Below are positions 1-7,902 of a DNA stretch of 64,000 nt, in pieces. Source of the DNA: Agarivorans aestuarii (GTDB taxonomy: Bacteria > Pseudomonadota > Gammaproteobacteria > Enterobacterales > Celerinatantimonadaceae); the NCBI RefSeq assembly GCF_019670125.1, contig NZ_AP023033.1, positions 1,434,501 to 1,498,500 on the forward strand, read 5' to 3'. The translations under genes and the position numbers were made by a program. Position 1 is the stretch's first letter. Each line of letters starts with the position of its first letter. A model generated the notes under the pieces. It made no database searches. It was not told where the DNA came from and saw only the letters and a list, made by a program, of their open reading frames with translations.

Positions 1-2251
1 CGTCTTGTTGTTGCTCTGGTGTTAGCGAGTTAAAGCGTACTGCATAACCCGATACACGGATGGTAAGCTGAGGGTATTTCTCAGGATTTTCCATCGCATC
101 AACCAACATTTCACGGTTCATTACGTTTACGTTTAAGTGTTGACCACCTTCTACGTCAGCGTTGTGGTAGAAGTAACCGTCCATTAAGCCAGCTAAGTTA
201 GACTTCTGGGTATCGTCATCTTTACCTAGTGCATTTGGCACGATAGAGAAGGTGTAAGATATACCGTCTTGTGCGTTAGCAAATGGTAGTTTAGCTACTG
301 ATGTTAATGATGCTACTGCACCTTTCTCATCACGACCGTGCATTGGGTTAGCACCAGGAGCGAATGGAGCACCTGCTTTACGACCATCTGGAGTAGTACC
401 CGTTTTCTTACCGTAAACAACGTTAGAAGTAATAGTAAGAACTGACTGAGTAGGAATCGCATCACGGTAAGTTTTAAGCTTACGGATCTTAGTCATGAAG
501 CGGTTTACTAGGTCAACAGCAATATCATCTACTTTGTCATCGTTGTTACCAAATTTAGGGTAATCACCTTCAATTTCAAAGTCGGTAGCAATACCGTCTT
601 CGTCACGAATAGGCTTAACTTTAGCAAATTTGATAGCTGACAATGAGTCAGCAGCAACTGATAGACCAGCAATACCACAAGCCATTGTACGGCGAACGTC
701 ACGATCGTGAAGTGCCATTAACGAAGCTTCGTAGCTGTATTTGTCGTGCATGTAGTGAATACAGTTTAATGCGGTCACATATTGCTCAGCTAACCAATCC
801 ATAAAGGTGTCTAAGCGACCCATTACGTCGTCAAAGCTTAGAACTTCGTCAGTGATCTTGTCAGATTTAGGACCTACTTGGATCTTAAGCTTCTCATCCA
901 TACCACCGTTAATAGCGTAAAGCAGCGTTTTAGCTAAGTTAGCGCGAGCACCGAAGAACTGCATGTGCTTACCAACAACCATTGGTGATACACAACAAGC
1001 AATTGCGTAGTCATCGTTGTCGAAGTCAGTACGCATTAGGTCATCGTTTTCGTACTGGATAGATGAAGTATCGATAGACACTTTGGCACAGTATTTCTTG
1101 AAGTTAATAGGTAGTTGCTCAGACCATAGAACAGTAATGTTCGGCTCTGGAGAAGGACCCATTGTGTATAGCGTGTTCAAGAAACGGAAAGCTGTACGGC
1201 TTACTAGCGTACGGCCGTCAGTACCCATACCACCGATAGACTCAGTTGCCCAGATTGGGTCACCAGAGAACAAATCATCGTATTCAGGCGTACGTAGGAA
1301 ACGAACCATACGTAGCTTCATTACTAAGTGGTCTACTAATTCTTGCGCTTCGCTTTCTGTTAGTGTGCCAGCAGCGATATCACGCTCAATGTACACGTCT
1401 AAGAAAGTAGTAGTACGACCAAACGACATTGCAGCGCCGTTTTGTGATTTAACAGCAGCTAGGTAGCCGAAGTAAGTCCACTGTACAGCTTCTTTTGCGT
1501 TTTCTGCTGGGCGAGAAATATCACAGCCGTATTTAGCTGCCATTTCTTTAATTTGAGCTAGTGCACGGTGCTGCTCGCTGATTTCTTCGCGAAGCTGCAT
1601 AGTAGAAGCTAGGTCAGAACCGTTTACAAAGTCACCTTCTAAAGAACGGTGCTGCTTAACTTTGTCAGCCATCAAGAAGTCGATACCGTAAAGTGCTACG
1701 CGACGGTAATCACCAATAATACGACCACGGCCGTAAGCATCTGGCAAACCAGTTAGTACACCTGACTTACGACACTTCATGATAGCGCCAGTGTAAACGT
1801 CAAATACACCTTGGTTGTGGGTTTTACGGTAGTCAGTGTAAATCTTGCTTACCATTGGATCTAATTCGCGATCGTAAGCTTTACAAGAACCTTCAATCAT
1901 ACGAATACCGCCGTTAGGGATAATCGCACGCTTTAATGGAGCTTCAGTTTGTAGACCAACAATTTGCTCTAAATCTTGGTTAATGTAGCCAGCATCGTGA
2001 GCGGTGATGGTTGAGATTACTGAAGTATCGAAGTCTACCGGCGAGTGAGTGCGGTTTTCTTCTTTAATGCCTTCCATAACTTTGTCCCAAAGCTGATCCG
2101 TAGCTTCGGTTGCTCCAGCTAGAAAGCTCTCATCGCCTTCATATGGAGTGTAGTTAGTTTGAATAAAGTCACGAACGTTAACTTCATTTTGCCATTCGCC
2201 GGTTTTAAAACCAGTCCAAGCACTAGCAAAAACATCGTTCTTCTCTGCCAT
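1..2251 (-). CDS. pflB: Pyruvate formate-lyase (formate C-acetyltransferase), 3' end cut by window
   Basis: Glycyl-radical enzyme that cleaves pyruvate with CoA to acetyl-CoA and formate during anaerobic growth, in the cytoplasm. The reading frame starts at the ATG at 2251, behind an AGGTGGG ribosome site, and is still open at base 1. The catalytic Cys pair lies in ACCVSP (Cys419-Cys420), and the radical glycine in RVSGYAVRF is Gly735. These are the same positions as in the E. coli enzyme, so only about ten C-terminal residues are missing. It is the second gene of an operon with the permease at 2377-3918, 125 bp upstream, and no other promoter is obvious between them. The PflA activating enzyme is not in the window. 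Confidence 0.98.
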   Translation of the reverse strand, partial: MAEKNDVFASAWTGFKTGEWQNEVNVRDFIQTNYTPYEGDESFLAGATEATDQLWDKVMEGIKEENRTHSPVDFDTSVISTITAHDAGYINQDLEQIVGLQTEAPLKRAIIPNGGIRMIEGSCKAYDRELDPMVSKIYTDYRKTHNQGVFDVYTGAIMKCRKSGVLTGLPDAYGRGRIIGDYRRVALYGIDFLMADKVKQHRSLEGDFVNGSDLASTMQLREEISEQHRALAQIKEMAAKYGCDISRPAENAKEAVQWTYFGYLAAVKSQNGAAMSFGRTTTFLDVYIERDIAAGTLTESEAQELVDHLVMKLRMVRFLRTPEYDDLFSGDPIWATESIGGMGTDGRTLVSRTAFRFLNTLYTMGPSPEPNITVLWSEQLPINFKKYCAKVSIDTSSIQYENDDLMRTDFDNDDYAIACCVSPMVVGKHMQFFGARANLAKTLLYAINGGMDEKLKIQVGPKSDKITDEVLSFDDVMGRLDTFMDWLAEQYVTALNCIHYMHDKYSYEASLMALHDRDVRRTMACGIAGLSVAADSLSAIKFAKVKPIRDEDGIATDFEIEGDYPKFGNNDDKVDDIAVDLVNRFMTKIRKLKTYRDAIPTQSVLTITSNVVYGKKTGTTPDGRKAGAPFAPGANPMHGRDEKGAVASLTSVAKLPFANAQDGISYTFSIVPNALGKDDDTQKSNLAGLMDGYFYHNADVEGGQHLNVNVMNREMLVDAMENPEKYPQLTIRVSGYAVRFNSLTPEQQQD

Positions 2252-2303
2252 TTTTTGTCCCACCTATAAGTTGGTATACAAATGAATATTCTATGGTTTA
2301 ACA

Positions 2304-2360
2304 GATAGCTAAAGAGCCGCTATCTAGCTCCCTTGGAACAAGTATAGCGCTTGTTCCAAG
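2304..2360 (-). promoter_or_regulatory. Two hairpins between the permease gene and pflB
   Basis: A perfect 11-bp inverted repeat (2332-2342 with 2350-2360, 7-nt loop, arm CTTGGAACAAG) and a 6-bp one (2304-2309 with 2319-2324, arm GATAGC) fill the gap between the two genes. Neither is followed by a T run on either strand, so they are not standard intrinsic terminators. I infer an mRNA processing or stability element that sets the ratio of pflB to permease transcript; an attenuator is also possible. Confidence 0.5.
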
Positions 2361-2376
2361 AGGTAAAAATTTAAAA

Positions 2377-3918
2377 CTATAACAATGCTGGAATACCGTA
2401 TTTACCTTCCAACATACCTACCGCCATCATAGCGATAAAACAAATCAACAATACGGTTGCAGGGATAACAATACGGTCTGCGAAAGATAGCTTCTTCGGA
2501 CGTTCTTTATCGCCGATTAGACCATTGTTATCAAGCAACATAGTCAGTGCCCAAGCCAATACCGGGTTAGTTACTGCTGCAGCAAAGATACAGATACCAG
2601 CAGATTGTGAATCTTTGGTGTCTTTAATCATTTGCATGCCAGCTTCTAATAGCGGTAAGAACACGCCTACTAATAAAGCAATCTTCATTACTGGAGGCCA
2701 TACTGCAACATCCATTGGGAAGCCCAGTATTGCAATGATGATACATAATGAACCAAGTAAAATTGCGCCGCCGGGAATAGGGCGTTTAGCAATAGCAGCA
2801 GGGATCATGTAAGTACCCCAGCTAGATGTGATGTTACCACCACCTACAGCAGTACCTACGATTTGACGAACTGAACAGGTTGTCATGGTGTCATCAACAT
2901 CCATTAATACTTTGTCAGTACCACGTGGGTAGTTTAGCTCTTGGAAAATACGGTGACCTAGGAAGTCTGGTGACCACATGGCTACCGCTAAGATGGCGAA
3001 CGGCAAAGAAGCAATAAAGTGTTCTGCGTTAGGCAAACCTAGTTGCCAACCTTGTTCAGTAGAACCCCACCAGTAAACTGGGTTTAAGTTAGGAAGGCCC
3101 ATCTCTGTTTTAAAGGTAAGGTCAAAACCAGCGCCGAAGGCCAAAGCAATTGCAAGGCCCATAACAGCACAGGCTGGAATCGCTAACCAGCGTTTACCAA
3201 TTTTTGCCAAGAATGCGTACAGTACGATGGTAGCAGCTAATACCACTAAGCCAACGTAACCCATCTCGCCTGCTGCAATACCTGCGTCAACTGATTCTAG
3301 CCCTTTAGACCAAGATTGGATGTCTCCAATCATTGACATAGTACCGCCAAAACCAAGGAACACCAGTAGGCCGCCAGCAACACCTTCACTGGTTAAGTTC
3401 ACCAGCTTAGAGCCGCCTTTAAAGAAGCTAAGTAGTAAACCAAATACACCTAACAAAATTGCTAGGGCAAGTGGGTGAGCACCCGCTAAAGCGATTGCTC
3501 CAATCAATGGAATCATTGGGCCGTGGTTACCCGCAAGGTTAGCTCGCGGGTTAAATATTCCCGATGCCAAAACACAGAACAGTAACGCAGGGATTAGCAT
3601 TTCTACACGCGCTACTTCAATGGCAAACTCAGTACCTAGGTTGATGTGATCCCAACGCTCGGTTAAGCCATCTGCCCAGGCCATCATTACCGCCGAGTAC
3701 ATCGCGATAATACCAATAGTACCGGCAATAGCTGGCACCAAATCTTCCCATTCGAAGCGGAAGTCACGACCTGGCAAATTTAAGCCCCAGCGACGAGGCT
3801 TCATGATTTTTAGTTCGTGGTCTAAGTAGTCGGAACGAGTTTCAAACTCAGAAGCCGGGCGGTGCGCTTCTGAATAACTCAGTTCTTCGTCTTGAGACTG
3901 GTGGTTGTTACTAGACAT
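2377..3918 (-). CDS. Multi-pass membrane permease, DUF3360-like
   Basis: Protein of 513 residues with an acidic, hydrophilic N-terminus of about 60 residues followed by roughly a dozen hydrophobic segments. It carries the conserved-looking stretch NPRANLAGNHGPMIPL near residue 130 and small-residue-rich helices like those of SulP/SLC26 and xanthine-type permeases. Length and style match the DUF3360 family as I recall it, whose substrate is unknown. The start is the ATG at 3918, because TTTGAGGAAAC precedes it at ideal spacing; the in-frame ATG at 3936 lacks such a site. It is co-directional with pflB and lies where focA lies in enterobacteria, behind an FNR-type promoter. Export or import of formate, pyruvate or another monocarboxylate is therefore plausible but is inference only. 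Confidence 0.8.
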   Translation of the reverse strand: MSSNNHQSQDEELSYSEAHRPASEFETRSDYLDHELKIMKPRRWGLNLPGRDFRFEWEDLVPAIAGTIGIIAMYSAVMMAWADGLTERWDHINLGTEFAIEVARVEMLIPALLFCVLASGIFNPRANLAGNHGPMIPLIGAIALAGAHPLALAILLGVFGLLLSFFKGGSKLVNLTSEGVAGGLLVFLGFGGTMSMIGDIQSWSKGLESVDAGIAAGEMGYVGLVVLAATIVLYAFLAKIGKRWLAIPACAVMGLAIALAFGAGFDLTFKTEMGLPNLNPVYWWGSTEQGWQLGLPNAEHFIASLPFAILAVAMWSPDFLGHRIFQELNYPRGTDKVLMDVDDTMTTCSVRQIVGTAVGGGNITSSWGTYMIPAAIAKRPIPGGAILLGSLCIIIAILGFPMDVAVWPPVMKIALLVGVFLPLLEAGMQMIKDTKDSQSAGICIFAAAVTNPVLAWALTMLLDNNGLIGDKERPKKLSFADRIVIPATVLLICFIAMMAVGMLEGKYGIPALL

Positions 3919-4224
3919 AGTTTCCTCAAAAAACAAATATAAAAACCGGTAAACCGCAGATGCTTAACTATGTGTTGTTAAGCCTGAGATCCTTCTCACT
4001 CGCGATAATCGTCTCAACGGGACGAACAACATATAAGGATAGTGAGTATAAAGCGTGAAATAACAGTATGCAGCTATAGTTAAAAAGTGTAGTGCTTAAC
4101 TGCATTAAATAAATATGAAAGAAAAACAAAATTCGGCGATTTGGTAAATCATTGTTAGTAATACTTAGGCCGCTTATTTTGTAGTTCTTAACCACAACAT
4201 CTACCTGCTACTTTAATTAGCAAA

Positions 4225-4267
4225 ATTGTATCAAAGTAAGCAAGATCTGGAATTTGATCTGGGTCAA
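4225..4267 (-). promoter_or_regulatory. FNR-like class II promoter of the permease-pflB operon
   Basis: An FNR-like box, TTGAT-CTGG-GTCAA, lies at 4254-4267 (one mismatch to TTGAT-N4-ATCAA). On the minus strand a -10 hexamer TACAAT lies at 4230-4225. The start implied near 4219 is 41.5 bp from the box centre, the spacing of class II FNR-activated promoters. This predicts an untranslated leader of about 300 nt before the ATG at 3918. The box and hexamer are seen; binding and start site are inferred. Confidence 0.65.
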
Positions 4268-4305
4268 AAAAGCCCATAATTTGTGTAATTTTACTACTTA
4301 TTTAT

Positions 4306-4326
4306 GGCTTAAAGCCGCAGGTAAGC
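4306..4326. promoter_or_regulatory. Upstream block shared with adhE (GCTTA-N10-TAAGC)
   Basis: GGCTTAAAGC-N3-AGGTAAGC lies 38 bp upstream of the FNR-like box. The same 21 bp, differing only in the three spacer bases, occurs at 35205-35225 upstream of the adhE FNR-like box, in the same orientation to its gene. Within it GCTTA and TAAGC form an inverted pair with a 10-bp spacer, as expected for a dimeric regulator. A TGTAATTTT stretch lies beside both copies. I do not recognise the cognate regulator. Confidence 0.5.
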
Positions 4327-4769
4327 GCAGTTGTGGACTTTATTCTGTAATTTACTTACTAAAATTGTTGACTTAGTAATGAGAGCCGGCTCACTTTATT
4401 ACCACTAACAATTACGCTGTATTTTACAATTGCGCAACAGTAAATACGGTTCTGGCCGCAAACTACACTAAAAGGCATATTATCGATAAAAACCGAGCTA
4501 AAATTCTAAAACTGAAATTAAATTCGTTGCGCAGGCGTTTAATAGCGTATCTATGCATACAGGTTGAATATAAAGATGCTAATAAAATCGCTTAATAGGG
4601 TGTTTTGTAATCATAAGAGCGCCAATTGCCCCATAAAATGTTGAGTTTTGTCTTTTGCGATGATACTTTTCGTTGGGTTGAACGTGTAACAAATTATTTA
4701 ACAATAACTACGCGCCTTAGGAAACAAGGCTGGTTGCTTAGGCAGTCATTAACAAGGTAAACATAAAAT

Positions 4770-5540
4770 ATGAGTGATGTGGCTGCACTAGAAGCATCAA
4801 ATATCCACAAGGTGTTTGGCGATAACGAAGTACTTAAGGGTATTGACCTTACCGCAAACAAAGGCGATGTGATTTCCATCATCGGTTCTTCTGGTTCTGG
4901 CAAAAGCACTTTTTTACGCTGCATGAATCTACTAGAGATCCCCACTCAAGGCGATATTGCGCTTCATAGCGAAAAGATTGGCTTCAAGCACTTACGCAAT
5001 GGTGAGCGTTTACCTTCCGATAATAAGCAAGTAGAACGAATTCGCTCTAAACTCTCGATGGTGTTTCAAGGTTTTAACCTCTGGTCACATATGACTGTAT
5101 TAGAAAACATCATTGAAGCACCGGTTCATGTATTAGGTATCCCAAAGAAAGAAGCTATTGAGCAAGCGGAGAGCCTGTTAGAGCGTGTTGGTTTGCACGA
5201 CCGTAAAGATTATTACCCAGCCCACATGTCGGGTGGACAACAGCAACGTGCAGCAATAGCTCGCGCCTTGGCCATGAACCCCGAAGTGATGTTATTTGAT
5301 GAGCCAACCTCGGCGCTTGACCCTGAATTGGTGGGTGAAGTGCTTAAAGTGATGCGTAGCTTGGCAGAAGAGGGGCGCACGATGTTGGTTGTGACCCACG
5401 AAATGGCCTTTGCACGCGACGTATCCAACCAGGTGTTATTCCTACATCAAGGCATAGTGGAAGAACGTGGTTCGCCACAAAAAGTATTCGAAAATCCAGA
5501 TTCTGAGCGCATGAAGCAATTTCTAGCCCCAAAATACTAA
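4770..5540 (+). CDS. Polar amino-acid ABC transporter, ATP-binding protein (HisP/ArtP-like)
   Basis: Cytoplasmic ATPase of 256 residues, the usual length for the HisP/GlnQ/ArtP group that powers uptake of histidine, arginine, lysine, ornithine or glutamine. Walker A is GSSGSGKST at 39-47, the signature MSGGQQQR is near 152-159, Walker B VMLFDEP is near 173-179 and the switch His lies in VTHEMAF. The insertion before the Q-loop ([13 protein letters not shown]) is typical of HisP-like proteins. It is the first gene of a four-gene operon with the binding protein and two permeases that follow. Substrate cannot be fixed from the ATPase; a basic amino acid is the best guess. Confidence 0.93.
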   Translation: MSDVAALEASNIHKVFGDNEVLKGIDLTANKGDVISIIGSSGSGKSTFLRCMNLLEIPTQGDIALHSEKIGFKHLRNGERLPSDNKQVERIRSKLSMVFQGFNLWSHMTVLENIIEAPVHVLGIPKKEAIEQAESLLERVGLHDRKDYYPAHMSGGQQQRAAIARALAMNPEVMLFDEPTSALDPELVGEVLKVMRSLAEEGRTMLVVTHEMAFARDVSNQVLFLHQGIVEERGSPQKVFENPDSERMKQFLAPKY

Positions 5541-5599
5541 AATTATAACTATGGAAGACAAGCGTTAATTCGCTTAAAGCAAACAACACGGAGTAAAAA

Positions 5600-6364
5600 A
5601 TGAAAAAAACATTAATCGCGATGATAGGTGCAGTTGCACTAAGTACTACAGCTGTTGAAGCAAAAGACTGGGAAGTAGTTCGTCTAGCCGTAGACGTACC
5701 TTACGAACCATTTGAGTACAAAGCACCTGATGGCTCACTAACTGGTTTCGAAATTGACCTAGGTAACGCGGTTTGTGAAGAAATGAAGGTTAAATGTGAG
5801 TGGGTAATTCAAGCATGGGATGGCATCATTCCTGGCCTACTAGCACGTAAGTACGATGCAATTTTCTCTTCAATGTCTATTAACGAAGACCGTGCTAAAA
5901 AGGTATTGTTCTCAGAACCTTACTACAACACACCTACCGGTTTCTTTGGCCCTAAAGCCAGTGAGGTTGACCCAGCAAACCCAGATACATTAAAAGGTCT
6001 ACGTGTTGGTGTTCAGCGCGGTACTATTCAAGATACCTACGCAACCGAAAACTATTCAAAAGTGGCTGATATTAAACGTTACACAACCGGTGATGACTTA
6101 GTTGTTGACCTACACGGTGGCCGTTTAGACGTTGTAGTTATCGATTTCCCAGTAGGTGTTAGCACTATCTTAGAAGTTGATAAAGGTTCAGACTTTAAAG
6201 CTCTAGGTGATAATGTACAGCTTGGTGAAGGTGTTGGTGTTGCTGCTCGTAAGCGTGATGGTGAACTGATTGAAATGTTCAACAAAGCTCTAGCAACTGT
6301 TAAATCTAACGGTACTTACGACAAAATTAACGACAAATACTTCGATTACAGTATTAAAAAGTAA
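5600..6364 (+). CDS. Periplasmic amino-acid-binding protein of the ABC importer
   Basis: Protein of 254 residues with a classic signal peptide (MKKTLIAMIGAVALSTTAVEA, cleavage near residue 22) and the SBP_bac_3 fold. It has the family landmarks VPYEPFEYKAPDGSLTGFEI at the N-terminus of the mature protein, then FSSMSINEDRAKKVLFS, and a Leu-Arg-Val-Gly-Val-Gln-Arg-Gly-Thr stretch in lobe 2. Such proteins bind lysine, arginine, ornithine, histidine or related amino acids in the periplasm. It follows the ATPase gene by 59 bp and has a GGAG ribosome site. A strong hairpin follows it, as is common after highly expressed binding proteins. Confidence 0.93.
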   Translation: MKKTLIAMIGAVALSTTAVEAKDWEVVRLAVDVPYEPFEYKAPDGSLTGFEIDLGNAVCEEMKVKCEWVIQAWDGIIPGLLARKYDAIFSSMSINEDRAKKVLFSEPYYNTPTGFFGPKASEVDPANPDTLKGLRVGVQRGTIQDTYATENYSKVADIKRYTTGDDLVVDLHGGRLDVVVIDFPVGVSTILEVDKGSDFKALGDNVQLGEGVGVAARKRDGELIEMFNKALATVKSNGTYDKINDKYFDYSIKK

Positions 6365-6378
6365 GCCTTGCACTACCA

Positions 6379-6403
6379 TTAACCCGAGCATTGCTCGGGT
6401 TAA
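6379..6403 (+). promoter_or_regulatory. Stem-loop after the binding-protein gene
   Basis: A perfect 11-bp stem (TTAACCCGAGC with GCTCGGGTTAA) and a 3-nt loop lie between the binding-protein and permease genes. There is no T run behind it. It probably protects the upstream message from 3' decay and lowers permease expression, rather than ending transcription. Confidence 0.6.
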
Positions 6404-6421
6404 CTTTCTAAGAGACTCATT

Positions 6422-7120
6422 ATGTTAGATCTTCATGGTTACGGCCCTTCAATATTTATGGGGGCGATAGTCACTATCGAAGTTGCCTTCTTATCATTGG
6501 CTGTAGCGCTAATTTTAGGCATGTTGGCAGCGGTGGCGCGTTTATCAAAAAATCGTATTGCTAATGGCGTTGCTGTGGTTTACACCACGGTAATTCGCGG
6601 TGTGCCCGACTTGGTGTTAATGCTGCTTATTTTCTTTGGCGCTCAAATCATGATGAATGTGTTTTCTGATTGGTTATACGACAACTACGATATCGATTAC
6701 TACATCAATATTAATGAATTTGTTGCGGGTGTAACCACTATTGGATTTATTTTTGGTGCTTATATGGCGGAAACCTTCCGTGGTGCTTTTCTGGCAGTAG
6801 ACAATGGCCAGATAGAAGCGGGCAAAGCCTATGGCATGAGCAGCTTACAGGTGTTTCGCCGTATCACTGTACCGCAAATGATGCGTCACGCAATTCCTGG
6901 TATTGGTAACAATTGGTTGGTTTTGGTTAAAACCACTGCCTTGGTCTCAGTAATTGGTTTAGCCGACATGGTGCGCCTGGCGAAAGAAGCTGCGGGTGCG
7001 GTGCATGAGCCGTTTTTATTCTTCATTCCGGTTGCCTTTGTCTATCTAGCACTTACTAGTGTTTCCGAAATTTTTCTGAAACGATTAGAGATTCGTTTTA
7101 GTGCTGGCACGGTGAGGTAA
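6422..7120 (+). CDS. Amino-acid ABC transporter permease (HisQ-like)
   Basis: Inner-membrane permease of 232 residues with about five hydrophobic segments. The EAA-type loop appears as EAGKAYGMSSLQVFRRITVPQ near residues 137-157, where the ATPase docks. The N-terminal TIEVAFLSLAVALILGMLAA and the TVIRGVPDLVLMLLIFFGAQ stretch are typical of HisQ/ArtQ proteins. It follows the binding protein and lies 9 bp before the second permease, so the two very likely form a heterodimer served by the ATPase at 4770-5540. Confidence 0.93.
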   Translation: MLDLHGYGPSIFMGAIVTIEVAFLSLAVALILGMLAAVARLSKNRIANGVAVVYTTVIRGVPDLVLMLLIFFGAQIMMNVFSDWLYDNYDIDYYININEFVAGVTTIGFIFGAYMAETFRGAFLAVDNGQIEAGKAYGMSSLQVFRRITVPQMMRHAIPGIGNNWLVLVKTTALVSVIGLADMVRLAKEAAGAVHEPFLFFIPVAFVYLALTSVSEIFLKRLEIRFSAGTVR

Positions 7121-7129
7121 GCGCGTCTT

Positions 7130-7849
7130 ATGTATGAAACTATCGAGAACTTACTCGCCAATAACGACATATTCACACTAACCACGGTGTTAGGGTATTG
7201 GGACGGTTTAGTCATGACCGTTCAATTAGTGTTCTTATCGCTAATTCTGGGGTTAATACTAGCTATTCCCTTGGCTATTATGCGGGCCTCAGACAACGTA
7301 CTAATTAGTCGCAGTGTTTGGATATTTACCTATGTATTTCGTGGTACTCCCTTACTGATTCAGCTTTACATCATTTATTACGGTGTGACTTACATTGAGG
7401 GCATTCAAGATTCAATGTTCTGGCCGATAGTTCGCGAAGCATTCTATCCTTGTTTATTGGCCTTTGTATTGAACACTGCTGCATATACAACGGAGATTTT
7501 CCGTGGAGCCATCGTTGCTACACCGCGAGGTGAAATTGAAGCGGCTAAAGCTTACGGCATGTCTAACGGTAAAGCGATGCGCCGAATTATTTTGCCTAGC
7601 GCACTACGCCGCGCGTTACCTGCTTACAGCAACGAAGTGATCTTTATGTTGCATGCTAGCTCCATTGCTAGTGTGGTAACGATTATTGACCTTACCGGTG
7701 CAGCCCGTGACGTATATGCTAAATATTACGCTCCCTTTGAGGCCTTTACTTTCGCCGCACTTATATACTTATCGGTAACCTTTTTGCTGGTGTTTGGCTT
7801 CAAACATTGGGAAAAACGTTGGCATCGCCATTTACGGCCGCTAAGTTAA
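7130..7849 (+). CDS. Amino-acid ABC transporter permease (HisM-like)
   Basis: Second inner-membrane permease of the importer, 239 residues, with about five hydrophobic segments. YVFRGTPLLIQLYIIYYG (near 65-82) and the cytoplasmic loop EIEAAKAYGMSNGKAMRRI (near 134-152) are characteristic of HisM/ArtM proteins. It starts 9 bp after the first permease stop and is the last gene of the operon; an intrinsic terminator follows within 10 bp. Confidence 0.93.
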   Translation: MYETIENLLANNDIFTLTTVLGYWDGLVMTVQLVFLSLILGLILAIPLAIMRASDNVLISRSVWIFTYVFRGTPLLIQLYIIYYGVTYIEGIQDSMFWPIVREAFYPCLLAFVLNTAAYTTEIFRGAIVATPRGEIEAAKAYGMSNGKAMRRIILPSALRRALPAYSNEVIFMLHASSIASVVTIIDLTGAARDVYAKYYAPFEAFTFAALIYLSVTFLLVFGFKHWEKRWHRHLRPLS

Positions 7850-7856
7850 GTTTTAT

Positions 7857-7880
7857 AAAAGGGGCCTTGGCCCCTTTTTT
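7857..7880 (+). terminator. Intrinsic terminator of the ABC importer operon
   Basis: GGGGCC-TT-GGCCCC with flanking A and T runs (AAAA before, TTTTTT after) starts 8 bp past the HisM-like stop codon. It closes the importer operon and separates it from the dipeptidase gene that follows. Confidence 0.9.
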
Positions 7881-7902
7881 GTTTGGAGTTAAGAAGATAG
7901 CT

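Larger units (their letters stand above)
3919..4769. other. Intergenic region of about 850 bp between divergent operons
   Basis: AT-rich non-coding region. Its left half is the leader and promoter of the permease-pflB operon, with the FNR-like box and the shared block. The right half must hold the promoter of the ABC importer. A stretch at 4513-4526 (TGAAATTAAATTCG) vaguely resembles an ArgR half-box, but there is no second box at the usual spacing, so I do not call it. The open frame at 3968-4195 on the minus strand has no ribosome site and no protein-like composition. Confidence 0.6.

Noticed and set aside
1017-1466. 149-residue open frame on the plus strand
   Set aside because: It lies wholly antisense to pflB, has no ribosome site, and its composition (Ser/Arg/Val rich) is that of a reversed coding frame.
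3968-4195. 75-residue open frame on the minus strand in the permease leader
   Set aside because: No ribosome site, irregular composition, and it lies inside the predicted leader and promoter of the permease-pflB operon.
4513-4526. Possible ArgR box upstream of the amino-acid importer
   Set aside because: Only one weak half-match, with no partner box at the 3-bp spacing typical of ArgR operators.
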